Positions 46,467-54,260 of a stretch of 64,000 bases of DNA are shown here, piece after piece. Numbering within the stretch: the stretch's first letter is position 1; every line of letters begins with the position of its first letter. Origin of the DNA: Streptomyces fructofermentans (GTDB taxonomy: Bacteria > Actinomycetota > Actinomycetes > Streptomycetales > Streptomycetaceae); assembly GCF_014651055.1 (NCBI RefSeq), contig NZ_BMWD01000008.1, positions 186,001 through 250,000 on the forward strand, in the 5' to 3' direction. The notes beneath the pieces are model-generated. The model was not told the origin of the DNA. It did not search any database and saw only the letters and a program-made list of their open reading frames with translations. The position numbers were made by a program, and so were the translations under genes.

Positions 46467-47126
46467 TCAGCTCTTGGGCATCAGGACGGTGTCGACGATG
46501 TGGACGGTGGCGTTGGCGGTCTTGACGTTGCCGCAGACCACCTTGGCGGAGTCGTTGACGGTGTACGTCTCGCCGGAGCCGGCGGTGGTGAGTTCGGACT
46601 TCTCCAGGGTGGTGAAGGTGCCGTTCTCCAGGTCCTCGGGCGTCAGCTTCTCCCCGACCACGTGGTAGGTGAGGATCTTGGTCAGGGCGGCCTTGTCGGC
46701 GAGGACCTTGTCCAGGTCGGCCTTGGGGATCTTGGCGAAGGCGTCGTTGGTGGGGGCGAACACCGTGATGTTCTCGGCGTTGTTGAGGGTGTCGACCAGG
46801 CCGGCCTTCTTCACGGCGGCCACCAGGGTCGACAGCTCCGGGTTGTTGGAGGCGGCGGTGGCGACCGGGTCGTCGGCCATGCCGTCGAACGATCCGGCGC
46901 CGTCCTCGGGCACCGCGGCGCAGGCCGGGCCGAACGGCTCGTCCGTGTCCGTCATGCCCTTGCTCTGCGAGGCCGATGTTCCCGCGGCCGGTGTGGCCTC
47001 GGCGGCCTTGCTGTCCTTGTCGCCGTCCGAACAGGCCGCCAGCGAGAGCGGCAGCAGTGCCGCGGCGGCGAGTGCGAGGGCGGTGCGACGGACACGCGGC
47101 GTGCTCTGGGTGCGGGGGGTGCTCAT
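46467..47126 (-). CDS. Fasciclin (FAS1) domain lipoprotein, MPT70/MPT83-like
   Basis: 219 aa. The signal peptide ends in the lipobox LAAC (Cys about residue 32), so the protein is a surface lipoprotein. After an acidic Lys/Ser linker, residues 75-219 form one FAS1 domain: NNPELSTLVAAVKKAGLVDT, ITVFAPTNDAFAKI, TYHVVGEKL and ATVHIVDTVLMP. In mycobacteria MPT83 and MPT70 are single-FAS1 proteins controlled by SigK. Here the gene sits beside a SigK-type operon, and a SigK-like promoter points toward it, although 590 bases upstream. GGAG precedes the ATG. Confidence 0.92.
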   Translation of the reverse strand: MSTPRTQSTPRVRRTALALAAAALLPLSLAACSDGDKDSKAAEATPAAGTSASQSKGMTDTDEPFGPACAAVPEDGAGSFDGMADDPVATAASNNPELSTLVAAVKKAGLVDTLNNAENITVFAPTNDAFAKIPKADLDKVLADKAALTKILTYHVVGEKLTPEDLENGTFTTLEKSELTTAGSGETYTVNDSAKVVCGNVKTANATVHIVDTVLMPKS

Positions 47127-47152
47127 GGGAATCTCCTCGGTCGGCTTCTCTG

Positions 47153-47713
47153 TCATGGGCTCGTGATGTGAAGGCGAAGGCGCCCGTGGCGGGAACCGGC
47201 GGACCGCCGGGTCCCGGGCGCGGCGGGAACGGTCAGGGCGCGAGGGCCGGCGCCGTGTCCGAGCGGACCGGCCGGTGCAGGTCCGGGAGGTGAGTGGCGG
47301 CCCCGGCCTTCCCCGAGGTGTCCGGGCGCCGACCCAGGGCGCCCGCCCCGGCCGGAACCGCCACGCGAGGGTTCGCGGCGCGTGCGGTGCCGCGAGGGGT
47401 CGCGGGTGCCCGCGGTCCCCGTCACGGTCGACGGGCACCCGCGCGAGAGCGCGAGCGGAACCGGCACGGCCCCCGTACGCCGGTGCCGCGGAGTCGCCGG
47501 CCCGACCGCCGAGGCGAACGCGGTGGTCGGGGAGGCTCCGTGACACGGCACCGGCCGCTTCCGGGCGCCGGAGCCCCGTACCACCCCCGCGGGGCCGCTC
47601 CACGGCTCGACCCGGCCGGGGCGCGACGAGGGAGTCCGCAACCCCGGGCATTCCGCATCTTCCGGGTGCTCCGGGTGTTCTGGGCTCTTGGGGGTTTTCC
47701 GGTCGTCGCTCAC
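47153..47713 (-). CDS. Doubtful 186-codon ORF upstream of the fasciclin gene
   Basis: A frame starting GTG at 47713 (MSDDRKTPKSPEHPEHPED...) ends 27 bases before the fasciclin start. Its first codon coincides with the expected transcription start of the SigK-like promoter at 47716-47750, so it could be leaderless. The sequence is Pro/Arg/Gly-rich, without family resemblance, and may be a long 5' leader or decayed gene instead. In M. tuberculosis mpt83 and mpt70 are separated by dipZ, which this is not. Confidence 0.25.
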   Translation of the reverse strand: MSDDRKTPKSPEHPEHPEDAECPGLRTPSSRPGRVEPWSGPAGVVRGSGARKRPVPCHGASPTTAFASAVGPATPRHRRTGAVPVPLALSRGCPSTVTGTAGTRDPSRHRTRREPSRGGSGRGGRPGSAPGHLGEGRGRHSPPGPAPAGPLGHGAGPRALTVPAAPGTRRSAGSRHGRLRLHITSP

Positions 47714-47715
47714 AT

Positions 47716-47750
47716 GGGGAATCCGTGGCCCCGCCGCCGCCGGATTGGTC
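47716..47750 (-). promoter_or_regulatory. SigK-like promoter facing the fasciclin gene
   Basis: On the minus strand: GACCAATCCG (from 47750), N10, GGCCACGGAT. It keeps the 35-bp geometry of the sigK and lipid-operon promoters, with two mismatches in the -10 half (GGCCACGGAT for GGCTCCGGAT). It is back to back with the lipid-operon promoter. Confidence 0.65.
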
Positions 47751-47780
47751 TCTCACCCGATCGGAGTAAGACCCGGTCGC

Positions 47781-47815
47781 GGCCAATCCGTGATCGTCGC
47801 GGCTCCGGAGTACTT
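47781..47815 (+). promoter_or_regulatory. SigK-like promoter of the lipid operon
   Basis: GGCCAATCCG, N10, GGCTCCGGAG, TACTT. It is identical in spacing to the sigK autopromoter and matches it at both ends. The likely -35 is CCAATCC and -10 CCGGA, 15 bases apart, with about 55 bases to the FAD oxidoreductase ATG. Confidence 0.82.
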
Positions 47816-47871
47816 GCGAGAGCTCCAGGTCGGGACAGGGCTCCGGGTCGACACATGTGGGAGGAAGCGCG

Positions 47872-49200
47872 ATGGCGCGAGCGGTGCAGGACGCCTCGGC
47901 GGACCGGGAAGGGCGTTCACCGGGGGAGGACCGCGGGCCGGCACGGCGTACGGCCGTCGTGGGCGGCGGAGTCGCGGGTCTGACCGCCGCGTACGTGCTG
48001 GCCCGCGGCGGGCACCGGGTCTCCCTGTACGAGGCCGACGAGCGGCTCGGCGGCCACGCCCACACCCACGAACTGACCTCGTCCGACGGCCGGGTGCACC
48101 GCGTGGACTCGGGCTTCATCGTGCACAACCGCCGCACGTATCCGAACCTGCTGCGCCTGTTCGCCGAACTGGGCGTCGACACGCAGGAGTCGGAGATGAG
48201 CATGTCGGTGCGCTGCGAGGGCTGCGGACTCGAGTACGCGGGAGCGCGCGGCCCCGCCGGACTGTTCGCCCGCCCGCGGAGCGCGGTGCGCGGACCGTAC
48301 CTGCGGATGCTCACCGAGGTGCCGGCCTTCCACCGCGCGGCCCGCCGGCTGCTCGCGGAGGGCGCCGACGACACCGTGACCCTGGGCGACTTCCTCGCCC
48401 GGCACGACTTCTCGCCCTACTTCACCGCGCACTTCATGACACCGCTCGTCTCGGCGGTGTGGTCCTGCGACGCGGAGACGGCCCAGCGGTACCCGGCCGC
48501 CTACCTGTTCAGGTTCCTCGACCACCACGGCATGCTGACGGTCGGCGACTCGCCGCAGTGGCGCACGGTCTCCGGCGGCTCCCGCTCGTACGTGGACCGC
48601 GTGGCCAAGCAGCTCGAAGCGGTCCACACCTCGGCGCCGGTCCACGCCGTGCGCCGGCAGGGCGGCGGGGTCGGGATCACCACGGCCGACGGGACCACCG
48701 GGACGTACGACTCCGCGGTGATCGCCGTCCACCCCGACCAGGCACTGCGGATGCTGGCCGAGCCGTCGGAGGGGGAGCGGGAGGTGCTGGGCGCGTTCCG
48801 CTACTCCCGCAACGCGACCCTCCTGCACACCGACACGAGCGTGCTGCCCCGCGCCCGCGGGGCGCGCGCGGCCTGGAACTACCTCATGCCGTCGTGCACG
48901 GCGGCCTCGGACCGCGTGCGGGTCAGCTACGACATGAACCGGCTCCAGCGCCTGGACGCGCCGGAGTCGTTCGTCGTGACACTCGGCGGCGAGGACCGCG
49001 TCGACCCGGACCGCGTCCTCGCCCGCATGGTCTACGAACACCCGGTCTACACGCCCGAGTCGGTCGCCGCCCAGCGTCGGCTTCCCGAACTGAACGGTCC
49101 CGTCGTCGCGTTCGCGGGGGCCTACCACGGCTGGGGCTTCCACGAGGACGGCTGCCGCTCCGGGGTGGCGGCCGCCGCCGCGCTGGGGGTGACCTGGTGA
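47872..49200 (+). CDS. FAD-dependent oxidoreductase (Rv0449c-like)
   Basis: 442-aa NAD(P)/FAD amine-oxidase-like enzyme. The dinucleotide fold is TAVVGGGVAGLTAAYVLARG, followed by YEADERLGGHAHTHEL; the C-terminus FAGAYHGWGFHEDGCRSG closes the FAD site. Relatives head operons with DUF1365 and CFA-synthase-like genes: Rv0449c in M. tuberculosis and proteins for modified fatty acids in alphaproteobacteria. The role is probably desaturation or oxidation of a membrane acyl chain (inference). GGGAGG precedes the ATG. First gene of the SigK-controlled operon; its stop overlaps the next start by 4 bp. Confidence 0.9.
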   Translation: MARAVQDASADREGRSPGEDRGPARRTAVVGGGVAGLTAAYVLARGGHRVSLYEADERLGGHAHTHELTSSDGRVHRVDSGFIVHNRRTYPNLLRLFAELGVDTQESEMSMSVRCEGCGLEYAGARGPAGLFARPRSAVRGPYLRMLTEVPAFHRAARRLLAEGADDTVTLGDFLARHDFSPYFTAHFMTPLVSAVWSCDAETAQRYPAAYLFRFLDHHGMLTVGDSPQWRTVSGGSRSYVDRVAKQLEAVHTSAPVHAVRRQGGGVGITTADGTTGTYDSAVIAVHPDQALRMLAEPSEGEREVLGAFRYSRNATLLHTDTSVLPRARGARAAWNYLMPSCTAASDRVRVSYDMNRLQRLDAPESFVVTLGGEDRVDPDRVLARMVYEHPVYTPESVAAQRRLPELNGPVVAFAGAYHGWGFHEDGCRSGVAAAAALGVTW

Positions 49201-50051
49201 CCGGTGCGACCCCCGACGCGGGCGGCGCGGAACCCACCGGACCCGCCGCCCTCGCCGAACCTGCCGAACCGGAGGCCGGCGGGGAGGCGGCGTGCGGTGC
49301 CCCGCGAGCCGGCGGCGGACCGGTCCGCACTCCCGCGCTCTATCCCTGCGTCGTCGCGCACGTCCGCACCCGGCCCACCCGGTACGCGCTGCGCCACCGC
49401 ACGTACATGTGGTTGATCGACCCGGAACGCCCACCCGAACTTCCGCGGGCAATACGCCCGTTGGCCCGCTTCGACCCCCGCGACCACTTCGACGGCGACC
49501 AGCCGTCCATCCGCGCGGGACTCGACCGCTTCCTCGCCGCCCGGGGTGTCGACCTCGCGGGCGGGCCGGTCGTGATGCTCACCCACGCCCGGGTCCTCGG
49601 CCACGTCTTCAACCCGCTCACCCTCTACTGGTGCCACACGCCCGACGGCGAACAGGTCTGCGTCGTCGCCGAGGTGCACAACACCTACGGGGAGCGGCAC
49701 GCCTACCTGCTCCGGCCCGACGCGCGCGGAGTCGCCCGCACCGGGAAGGAGTTCTACGTCTCGCCGTTCTTCCCGGTCGACGGGGCGTACCGCATGAGGC
49801 TGCCGGCCCCCGACGGCCGGCTCGACCTCGCGGTGCGGCTGGAACGGGCGGACGGGCGGCCCTTCACCGCGACCGTCCGCGGCATCCGCCGCGACGCGAA
49901 CCCGCGAAGCCTGCTGCGCGAGGCCCTGCGCCACCCCTGGTCCACCCTCGCCGTCTCGGCAGCCATCCGGCTGCACGGCATCCGTCTGTACCTGCGGGGA
50001 CTGCCCGTCCAGCCCCGCCCCGGCAACCGACCCCAGGAGAACGAGAGATGA
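49197..50051 (+). CDS. DUF1365 protein (Rv0448c-like)
   Basis: 284 aa. After an Ala/Glu/Pro-rich stretch of about 45 residues the DUF1365 domain runs to the end: VAHVRTRPTRYALRHRTYMW, LTHARVLGHVFNPLTLYWCH, VCVVAEVHNTYGERHAYLL, KEFYVSPFFPVDGAYRM. Biochemical activity is unknown; the family always travels with the FAD oxidoreductase and CFA-like methyltransferase, suggesting one step of lipid modification. GTG start in a GTGA overlap with the upstream stop; stop in ATGA with the downstream start. Confidence 0.92.
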   Translation: MTGATPDAGGAEPTGPAALAEPAEPEAGGEAACGAPRAGGGPVRTPALYPCVVAHVRTRPTRYALRHRTYMWLIDPERPPELPRAIRPLARFDPRDHFDGDQPSIRAGLDRFLAARGVDLAGGPVVMLTHARVLGHVFNPLTLYWCHTPDGEQVCVVAEVHNTYGERHAYLLRPDARGVARTGKEFYVSPFFPVDGAYRMRLPAPDGRLDLAVRLERADGRPFTATVRGIRRDANPRSLLREALRHPWSTLAVSAAIRLHGIRLYLRGLPVQPRPGNRPQENER

Positions 50052-51322
50052 GAACAGCCGAGCCCCGCTCCGCCGCCGCGCAGCGGGTCCCGCACCAGGT
50101 GGACGAGGAACGCTGGCCGGACGTCGCGGCGCGGCCGGGCGCCTCCCGCCTCCGGACCGCCGCCACCAGTGTCGTGGTGCGCAGGGCACTGGAGCGCCTG
50201 CCGCTGCGGGTCCGGTTCCCCGACGGGACCCACGCCGGCACCGGCGGCCCGCTGATCGAGATCCACGACACCGGGGCGTTCCACGAACGGGTCGGCGCCC
50301 ACGGGCTCGTCGGCTTCGGCGAGTCCTACATGGCGGGCGACTGGGACGCCCCCGACCTGGTCGGAGCCCTCACGGTCCTCGCGGGGAACCTCGCGGACCT
50401 GGTGCCCGCGCCCCTCCAGCGGCTGCGCGGACTGTGGGCCCTGCGGCAACCGGAGTCCCAGCGCAACACACCCAGCGGCGCCCGCGGCAACATCAGCCGC
50501 CACTACGACCTGTCCAACGAGCTGTTCGCCGTCTTCCTCGACGAGACGCTCACCTACTCGGCGGCCCACTTCCGCGGATTCCCCGCCGACCAGGAGCTGC
50601 TGGCGGCCGCCCAGCACCGCAAGATCGACCGCCTGCTGGACCTCGCGGAAGTGGGCGAGGGCACGCGCCTGCTGGAAATCGGCACCGGCTGGGGCGAGTT
50701 GGCGATACGGGCCGCCGCCCGCGGCGCCCACGTCAACTCACTCACCCTCTCCCGCGAACAGCGCGACCTCGCCCTCGAACGCGTCCGCGGGGCGGGGCTG
50801 GCCGACCGGGTCTCCATCGAACTGCGCGACTACCGCGAGGCCGTGGGCACGTACGACGCGATCGTGAGCGTCGAGATGGTCGAGGCCGTGGGCGAGGAGT
50901 TCTGGCCGGTCTACTTCGCCACGCTCGACGCGCGCCTCGCGCCGGGCGGACGCGTGGCCCTGCAGGCCATCACCATGCCGCACGACCGCATGCTGGCCAG
51001 CCGCGGCACGTACACCTGGATCCAGAAGTACATCTTCCCGGGCGGCCGGCTGCCCTCCGTGGAGGCCGTGGACCGGCTCACCAGCGAGCACACCGCCCTG
51101 AGCACGACCCGCCGGGACGCCCTCGGCGCCCACTACGCCGAGACCCTGCGGCTGTGGCGCGAACGCTTCACCGAACGCGCGGACGACGTCGAGGCACTCG
51201 GCTTCGACGAGACCTTCCGCCGGATGTGGACCTTCTACCTCGCCTACTCCGAGGCCGGGTTCCGGTCCGGTTACCTGGACGTCCAGCAGTACCTGTTCAC
51301 GAAGGGGGAGCCGACGCGATGA
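50048..51322 (+). CDS. ufaA1: Cyclopropane-fatty-acid-synthase-like methyltransferase (UfaA1-like)
   Basis: 424-aa SAM-dependent enzyme. An N-terminal lipid-binding region (FGESYMAGDWDAPDL) precedes the catalytic part: NISRHYDLSNELFAVFLDET, TYSAAHF, the SAM loop LLEIGTGWGELAIRAA, the VSVEMVEAVGEEFW helix, and a C-terminal RMWTFYLAYSEAGFRSG. CFA synthases methylenate or methylate double bonds of phospholipid acyl chains; UfaA1 of M. tuberculosis has been linked to tuberculostearic acid. Whether the product here is cyclopropane, 10-methyl or another modified lipid is open. Coupled on both sides by 4-bp overlaps. Confidence 0.9.
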   Translation: MRTAEPRSAAAQRVPHQVDEERWPDVAARPGASRLRTAATSVVVRRALERLPLRVRFPDGTHAGTGGPLIEIHDTGAFHERVGAHGLVGFGESYMAGDWDAPDLVGALTVLAGNLADLVPAPLQRLRGLWALRQPESQRNTPSGARGNISRHYDLSNELFAVFLDETLTYSAAHFRGFPADQELLAAAQHRKIDRLLDLAEVGEGTRLLEIGTGWGELAIRAAARGAHVNSLTLSREQRDLALERVRGAGLADRVSIELRDYREAVGTYDAIVSVEMVEAVGEEFWPVYFATLDARLAPGGRVALQAITMPHDRMLASRGTYTWIQKYIFPGGRLPSVEAVDRLTSEHTALSTTRRDALGAHYAETLRLWRERFTERADDVEALGFDETFRRMWTFYLAYSEAGFRSGYLDVQQYLFTKGEPTR

Positions 51323-51402
51323 GTGGCGACGGAACGTGGCGACCGGGTGCCGTCCGCCGGTCCACCGAGCCTGCCGGCGCCGAGGCTGGGGGGGACCGGT
51401 GA
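51319..51402 (+). CDS. 27-residue ORF bridging the CFA-like and DUF1295 genes
   Basis: A short frame (MSGDGTWRPG...) begins in the ATGA of the CFA-like stop and ends in the GTGA that starts the DUF1295 gene. GGGGGAG lies seven bases before its ATG, a better ribosome binding site than many true genes here. It could be a coupling ORF or a real micropeptide. Product otherwise unrecognised. Confidence 0.4.
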   Translation: MSGDGTWRPGAVRRSTEPAGAEAGGDR

Positions 51403-52229
51403 CCGGATTCCCGTGGGGCGCGTTCGCCCAGAACCTCGGCCTCGCGGCGGTGGCGGCCCTCGCGGTCATGCTGCTCACCTTCGCGGTCGCCGTCCGCAAG
51501 GGGGTCCACCGCGTCGTGGACGTCGCCTGGGGGATCGGGTTCACCGCCGTGGCCCTGGTGACCTTCGCGGCGTCCGCGGGGGAGGGCGACGACGGTCGGC
51601 GCGTCCTGGTCACGGTGCTCACCTCGGTGTGGGGCCTGCGGCTCGCCGCGCACATCGCGTGGCGGGGGCGCGGCCACGGCGAGGACCCGCGGTACGAGGC
51701 GCTCCTGGCCAAGGCTCCCGGCAGCCGCGACGCCTACGCGCTGCGCATGGTCTACCTCCTCCAGGGCGGCCTGGTGTGGCTGGTGTCGCTGCCGGTGCAG
51801 GCCGCGCAGTACGTCGCGGCGCCGCTGTCGGGCCTCGCGTGGGCCGGAACCGCGCTGTGGGCGGTCGGCCTGTTCTTCGAGGGCGTCGGCGACGCGCAAC
51901 TGGCCCGGTTCAAGGCCGATCCCGCCAACCGGGGCCGTGTCATGGACCGCGGTCTGTGGAGCTGGACCCGGCACCCCAACTACTTCGGGGACTTCTGCGT
52001 CTGGTGGGGACTGTTCCTGATCGCGTGCGAGTCCGGCGCGTCGGCCGCCGTCGGCGCGGTGTCGCCGCTGGTGATGAGCTACCTGCTGGTCAACGGCAGT
52101 GGGAAGCCCATGCTGGAACGGCACATGTCCGGCCGCCCGGGCTTCGCCGAGTACGCCGCGCGGACCAGCGGATTCCTGCCCCGGCCTCCGAGGCGGGGAC
52201 AAGGGGCCACGGGGCCGCCGCGTCGGTGA
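51399..52229 (+). CDS. DUF1295 membrane enzyme (Rv0446c-like)
   Basis: 276-aa integral membrane protein of the steroid 5-alpha-reductase/isoprenylcysteine methyltransferase-like fold. It has six or seven helices and the hallmark RGLWSWTRHPNYFGDFCVWW, with LLVNGSGKPMLERHM near the end. The family includes membrane-lipid reductases, so reduction of an unsaturated intermediate from the upstream enzymes is plausible. GTG start preceded by GGGGGG, overlapping the 27-codon ORF. A longer in-frame start at 51336 lacks support. Last gene of the operon; a hairpin follows. Confidence 0.9.
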   Translation: MTGFPWGAFAQNLGLAAVAALAVMLLTFAVAVRKGVHRVVDVAWGIGFTAVALVTFAASAGEGDDGRRVLVTVLTSVWGLRLAAHIAWRGRGHGEDPRYEALLAKAPGSRDAYALRMVYLLQGGLVWLVSLPVQAAQYVAAPLSGLAWAGTALWAVGLFFEGVGDAQLARFKADPANRGRVMDRGLWSWTRHPNYFGDFCVWWGLFLIACESGASAAVGAVSPLVMSYLLVNGSGKPMLERHMSGRPGFAEYAARTSGFLPRPPRRGQGATGPPRR

Positions 52230-52327
52230 CGGGAGCGGGCTGCCTCCCTCGCCGTCCGCCGTCCGCCGTCCGCCGCTCGCCCCTCGCCGCAAGGGCGGGG
52301 AGTGGGCCGCGGGCCCCGGGCAGGCAC

Positions 52328-52373
52328 GGCACCCACCCGGCGGTGGCGGGCTCACCGGCGCCGGGTGGGTGCC
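52328..52373 (+). terminator. Lipid-operon terminator
   Basis: GGCACCCACCCGGCG (52328-52342) and its exact complement CGCCGGGTGGGTGCC (52359-52373), loop 16 bases, about 100 bases after the DUF1295 stop. The remaining 52374-52654 holds only short GC-rich repeats (CCGTCCG, GGGAAGCCGATGGGCC). Confidence 0.78.
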
Positions 52374-52654
52374 GGGAGGCCCGCCGGTTCCGGAGGGGCG
52401 AGCGGCCCCCCGAGGACACGTACTGACCGCGCGGCCCTCGGAGTACGGGACCGGTCGGCGCCGCAGCCGGGAAGCCGATGGGCCGGGAAGCCGATGGGCC
52501 GAGAAGCCGACGGCGGCGAGAAGCCGGGAAGCCGACCGCGCCGCGGCCGGGGCAGCGGGGGCCGACGAGCCGGTGGCTCCCGGGGCGGGAAGCCGGGCCG
52601 GGCCGGTACAGACGTGGCGCCCGCCGGGAGGGGGCCGGCGGGCGACACTCGGAG

Positions 52655-52694
52655 GACCGTCCCGCCCGAGCCGCCGGACGGGGGAGGGACGGTC
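52655..52694 (-). terminator. sigK-rskA terminator hairpin
   Basis: GACCGTCCC (52655-52663) pairs with GGGACGGTC (52686-52694); the stem starts within the rskA stop codon and continues downstream on the minus strand. Confidence 0.7.
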
Positions 52695-53445
52695 AGGCCG
52701 GGAACTCCACGACGGCCACGGGGTCGGAGGTCGGCTCGGCGGAGCCGCCGGCGGGTTCGACGGTCACGCCCATGCCGGTGGCGCCGTCGACGGGCCCGTC
52801 CATGAGCACCGCCTCGGTCGTGCGGCCGGGGTCCATCAGCCCGGCGGACCGCATCGTTCCCCGGTCGTCGAACCAGAGCTGGTAGACCTTGCCACCGGGC
52901 GGCCGCTGCATCCCGGAGGCGATGAACACGGCCTCGTCACGACTCTCCGACACGACGACCGTGCCGATGGCCCCGTCCGCCAGCTTCGCGGTGCGGCTCC
53001 TCGCGTCGGGCGCGGCCAGCACCGAGGCCAGCTCGTCCGTGCGCTGCTCCGCCCGGCGCGCCTGCTCCTGGGCGTCCTGGGCGCGGTCGTGCTGCCACAC
53101 CGCGGTGCCGCCGAGTCCCGCGGCCGCGGCGAGACAGGCCGCCAGCGCCCACCGGGACAGGCGGCGCGTGCGGGCACCGGACCGAGGGGTGCGGGTGGCC
53201 GGGTCCGTGCGCGGGGCCTCCTGCCGGACCGAGCCGATCCGGTTCATCACCTCGACCTTGAGTGCCGGACGGGGTGCCTCGTGGACGGCGAGCCCCAGGC
53301 GTGCGGCGGTGGCCGACAGCTCAGCGGCCTCCTGGGCGCAGGCCGCACAGTCGGCGGCGTGCCGTTCGAACGCCTCGCGCTCCTCGTCGGAGAGTGCGTG
53401 CAGGGCGTACGCGCCGGTCAGCGTGTGCAGGTCGACGGTGGTCAC
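52693..53445 (-). CDS. rskA: RskA-type zinc-motif anti-sigma factor
   Basis: 250-aa anti-sigma factor. The N-terminal anti-sigma domain holds the ZAS motif FERHAADCAAC (H29, C33, C36). One membrane helix lies at about residues 98-116 (WALAACLAAAAGLGGTAVW). The outside C-terminal domain (VYQLWFDDRGTMRSAGLMDP) is the RskA lipid/redox-sensing type. In M. tuberculosis RskA holds SigK at the membrane and is cleaved to release it. GTG start overlaps the sigK stop by 4 bp. Confidence 0.93.
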   Translation of the reverse strand: MTTVDLHTLTGAYALHALSDEEREAFERHAADCAACAQEAAELSATAARLGLAVHEAPRPALKVEVMNRIGSVRQEAPRTDPATRTPRSGARTRRLSRWALAACLAAAAGLGGTAVWQHDRAQDAQEQARRAEQRTDELASVLAAPDARSRTAKLADGAIGTVVVSESRDEAVFIASGMQRPPGGKVYQLWFDDRGTMRSAGLMDPGRTTEAVLMDGPVDGATGMGVTVEPAGGSAEPTSDPVAVVEFPA

Positions 53446-54026
53446 GCGGTCACCCCCAGGCAGTCGCGCAGGCGGATGAGCCCGTCCCGCAACCGGGTCT
53501 TGACCGTGCCCAGCGGCAGCGCCAGCAGCTCCGCGACCTCGCGGTAGGTGAGCCCCCGGTAGTAGGCGAGCGTCACGGACTGGCGCTGCAGTTCCGTCAG
53601 GGTGCGCATGCAGCGCCGCACCTGCTCGCGCTCCAGGCGTGCCTCGACCTGCTCGATGACCTCGTCGTACTCGGGTGTGCGCTCCAGGAGCGCCGCCCGG
53701 TGCTCGCGGGCGGTGGACGCCTCGACCGAGCGGACCCGGTCCACGGCCCGCTGGTGGGCCAGGGTCAGGACCCAGTTGATCACCGTCCCCCGGTCGCTCC
53801 GGTAGCGGGCCGCGGTCCGCCAGACCTCGACCAGCACCTCCTGGGCGACCTCCTCCGACTGCGCCTGGTCACGGAGCACCCGGCGCACGATGCCCAGGAC
53901 CGGGCCCGACACGGCGTCGTACAGCGAGGCGAACGCCTGCTGGTCACCGCGCGCGACACTGCCCATCAGGTCCTGCAGATCCGGCTCTGCGGACGGGTTT
54001 CTGCCGATGTCCACGGCTTCTTTCAC
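53442..54026 (-). CDS. sigK: ECF RNA polymerase sigma factor SigK (ECF19)
   Basis: 194-aa ECF sigma factor. Region 2 is GDQQAFASLYDAVSGPVLGI to AARYRSDRGTVINWVLTLAHQ; region 4 is LTELQRQSVTLAYYRGLTY to LPLGTVKTRLRDGLIRLR. The DQAQSEEVAQEVLVEVWR segment is the -10-melting helix. Partner rskA overlaps by 4 bp. The start GTG at 54026 has GGAGG at ideal spacing; longer in-frame ORFs cross tandem repeats. The gene is preceded by the same promoter motif as the lipid operon, indicating autoregulation. Confidence 0.93.
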   Translation of the reverse strand: MKEAVDIGRNPSAEPDLQDLMGSVARGDQQAFASLYDAVSGPVLGIVRRVLRDQAQSEEVAQEVLVEVWRTAARYRSDRGTVINWVLTLAHQRAVDRVRSVEASTAREHRAALLERTPEYDEVIEQVEARLEREQVRRCMRTLTELQRQSVTLAYYRGLTYREVAELLALPLGTVKTRLRDGLIRLRDCLGVTA

Positions 54027-54060
54027 GGGGGCGGTCCTCCAGGAAGAACGAGCGGTACGG

Positions 54061-54095
54061 AAGTGATCCGGAGCCGGTGCGGCAACGGATTGGCC
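54061..54095 (-). promoter_or_regulatory. SigK autopromoter
   Basis: Minus strand: GGCCAATCCG (from 54095), N10, GGCTCCGGAT, CACTT. Only bases in the spacer and two after the -10 differ from the lipid-operon promoter. Leader to the sigK GTG is about 35 bases. Confidence 0.83.
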
Positions 54096-54260
54096 CGTGG
54101 GGGAAGTAGTGCCGGAACGGCGTCGCCGCCGGGTCGGCGCGGGCGCCCCCCACCGCGCGAGGGCGGTGGGTCGGGCCCGACAGGGAGCGGGATCCGGGCC
54201 CCTGCCGGCAGGGGCCCGGAACGCCGTGCCGCTTGCGTCTGTGGTTCCGTCCGGGCACGG

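Noticed and set aside
46467..48374. 635-codon frame extending the fasciclin protein upstream
   Set aside because: The extension is Arg/Ser/Pro-rich, overlaps the FAD gene on the other strand, and the lipobox signal peptide with its ribosome binding site fixes the start at 47126.
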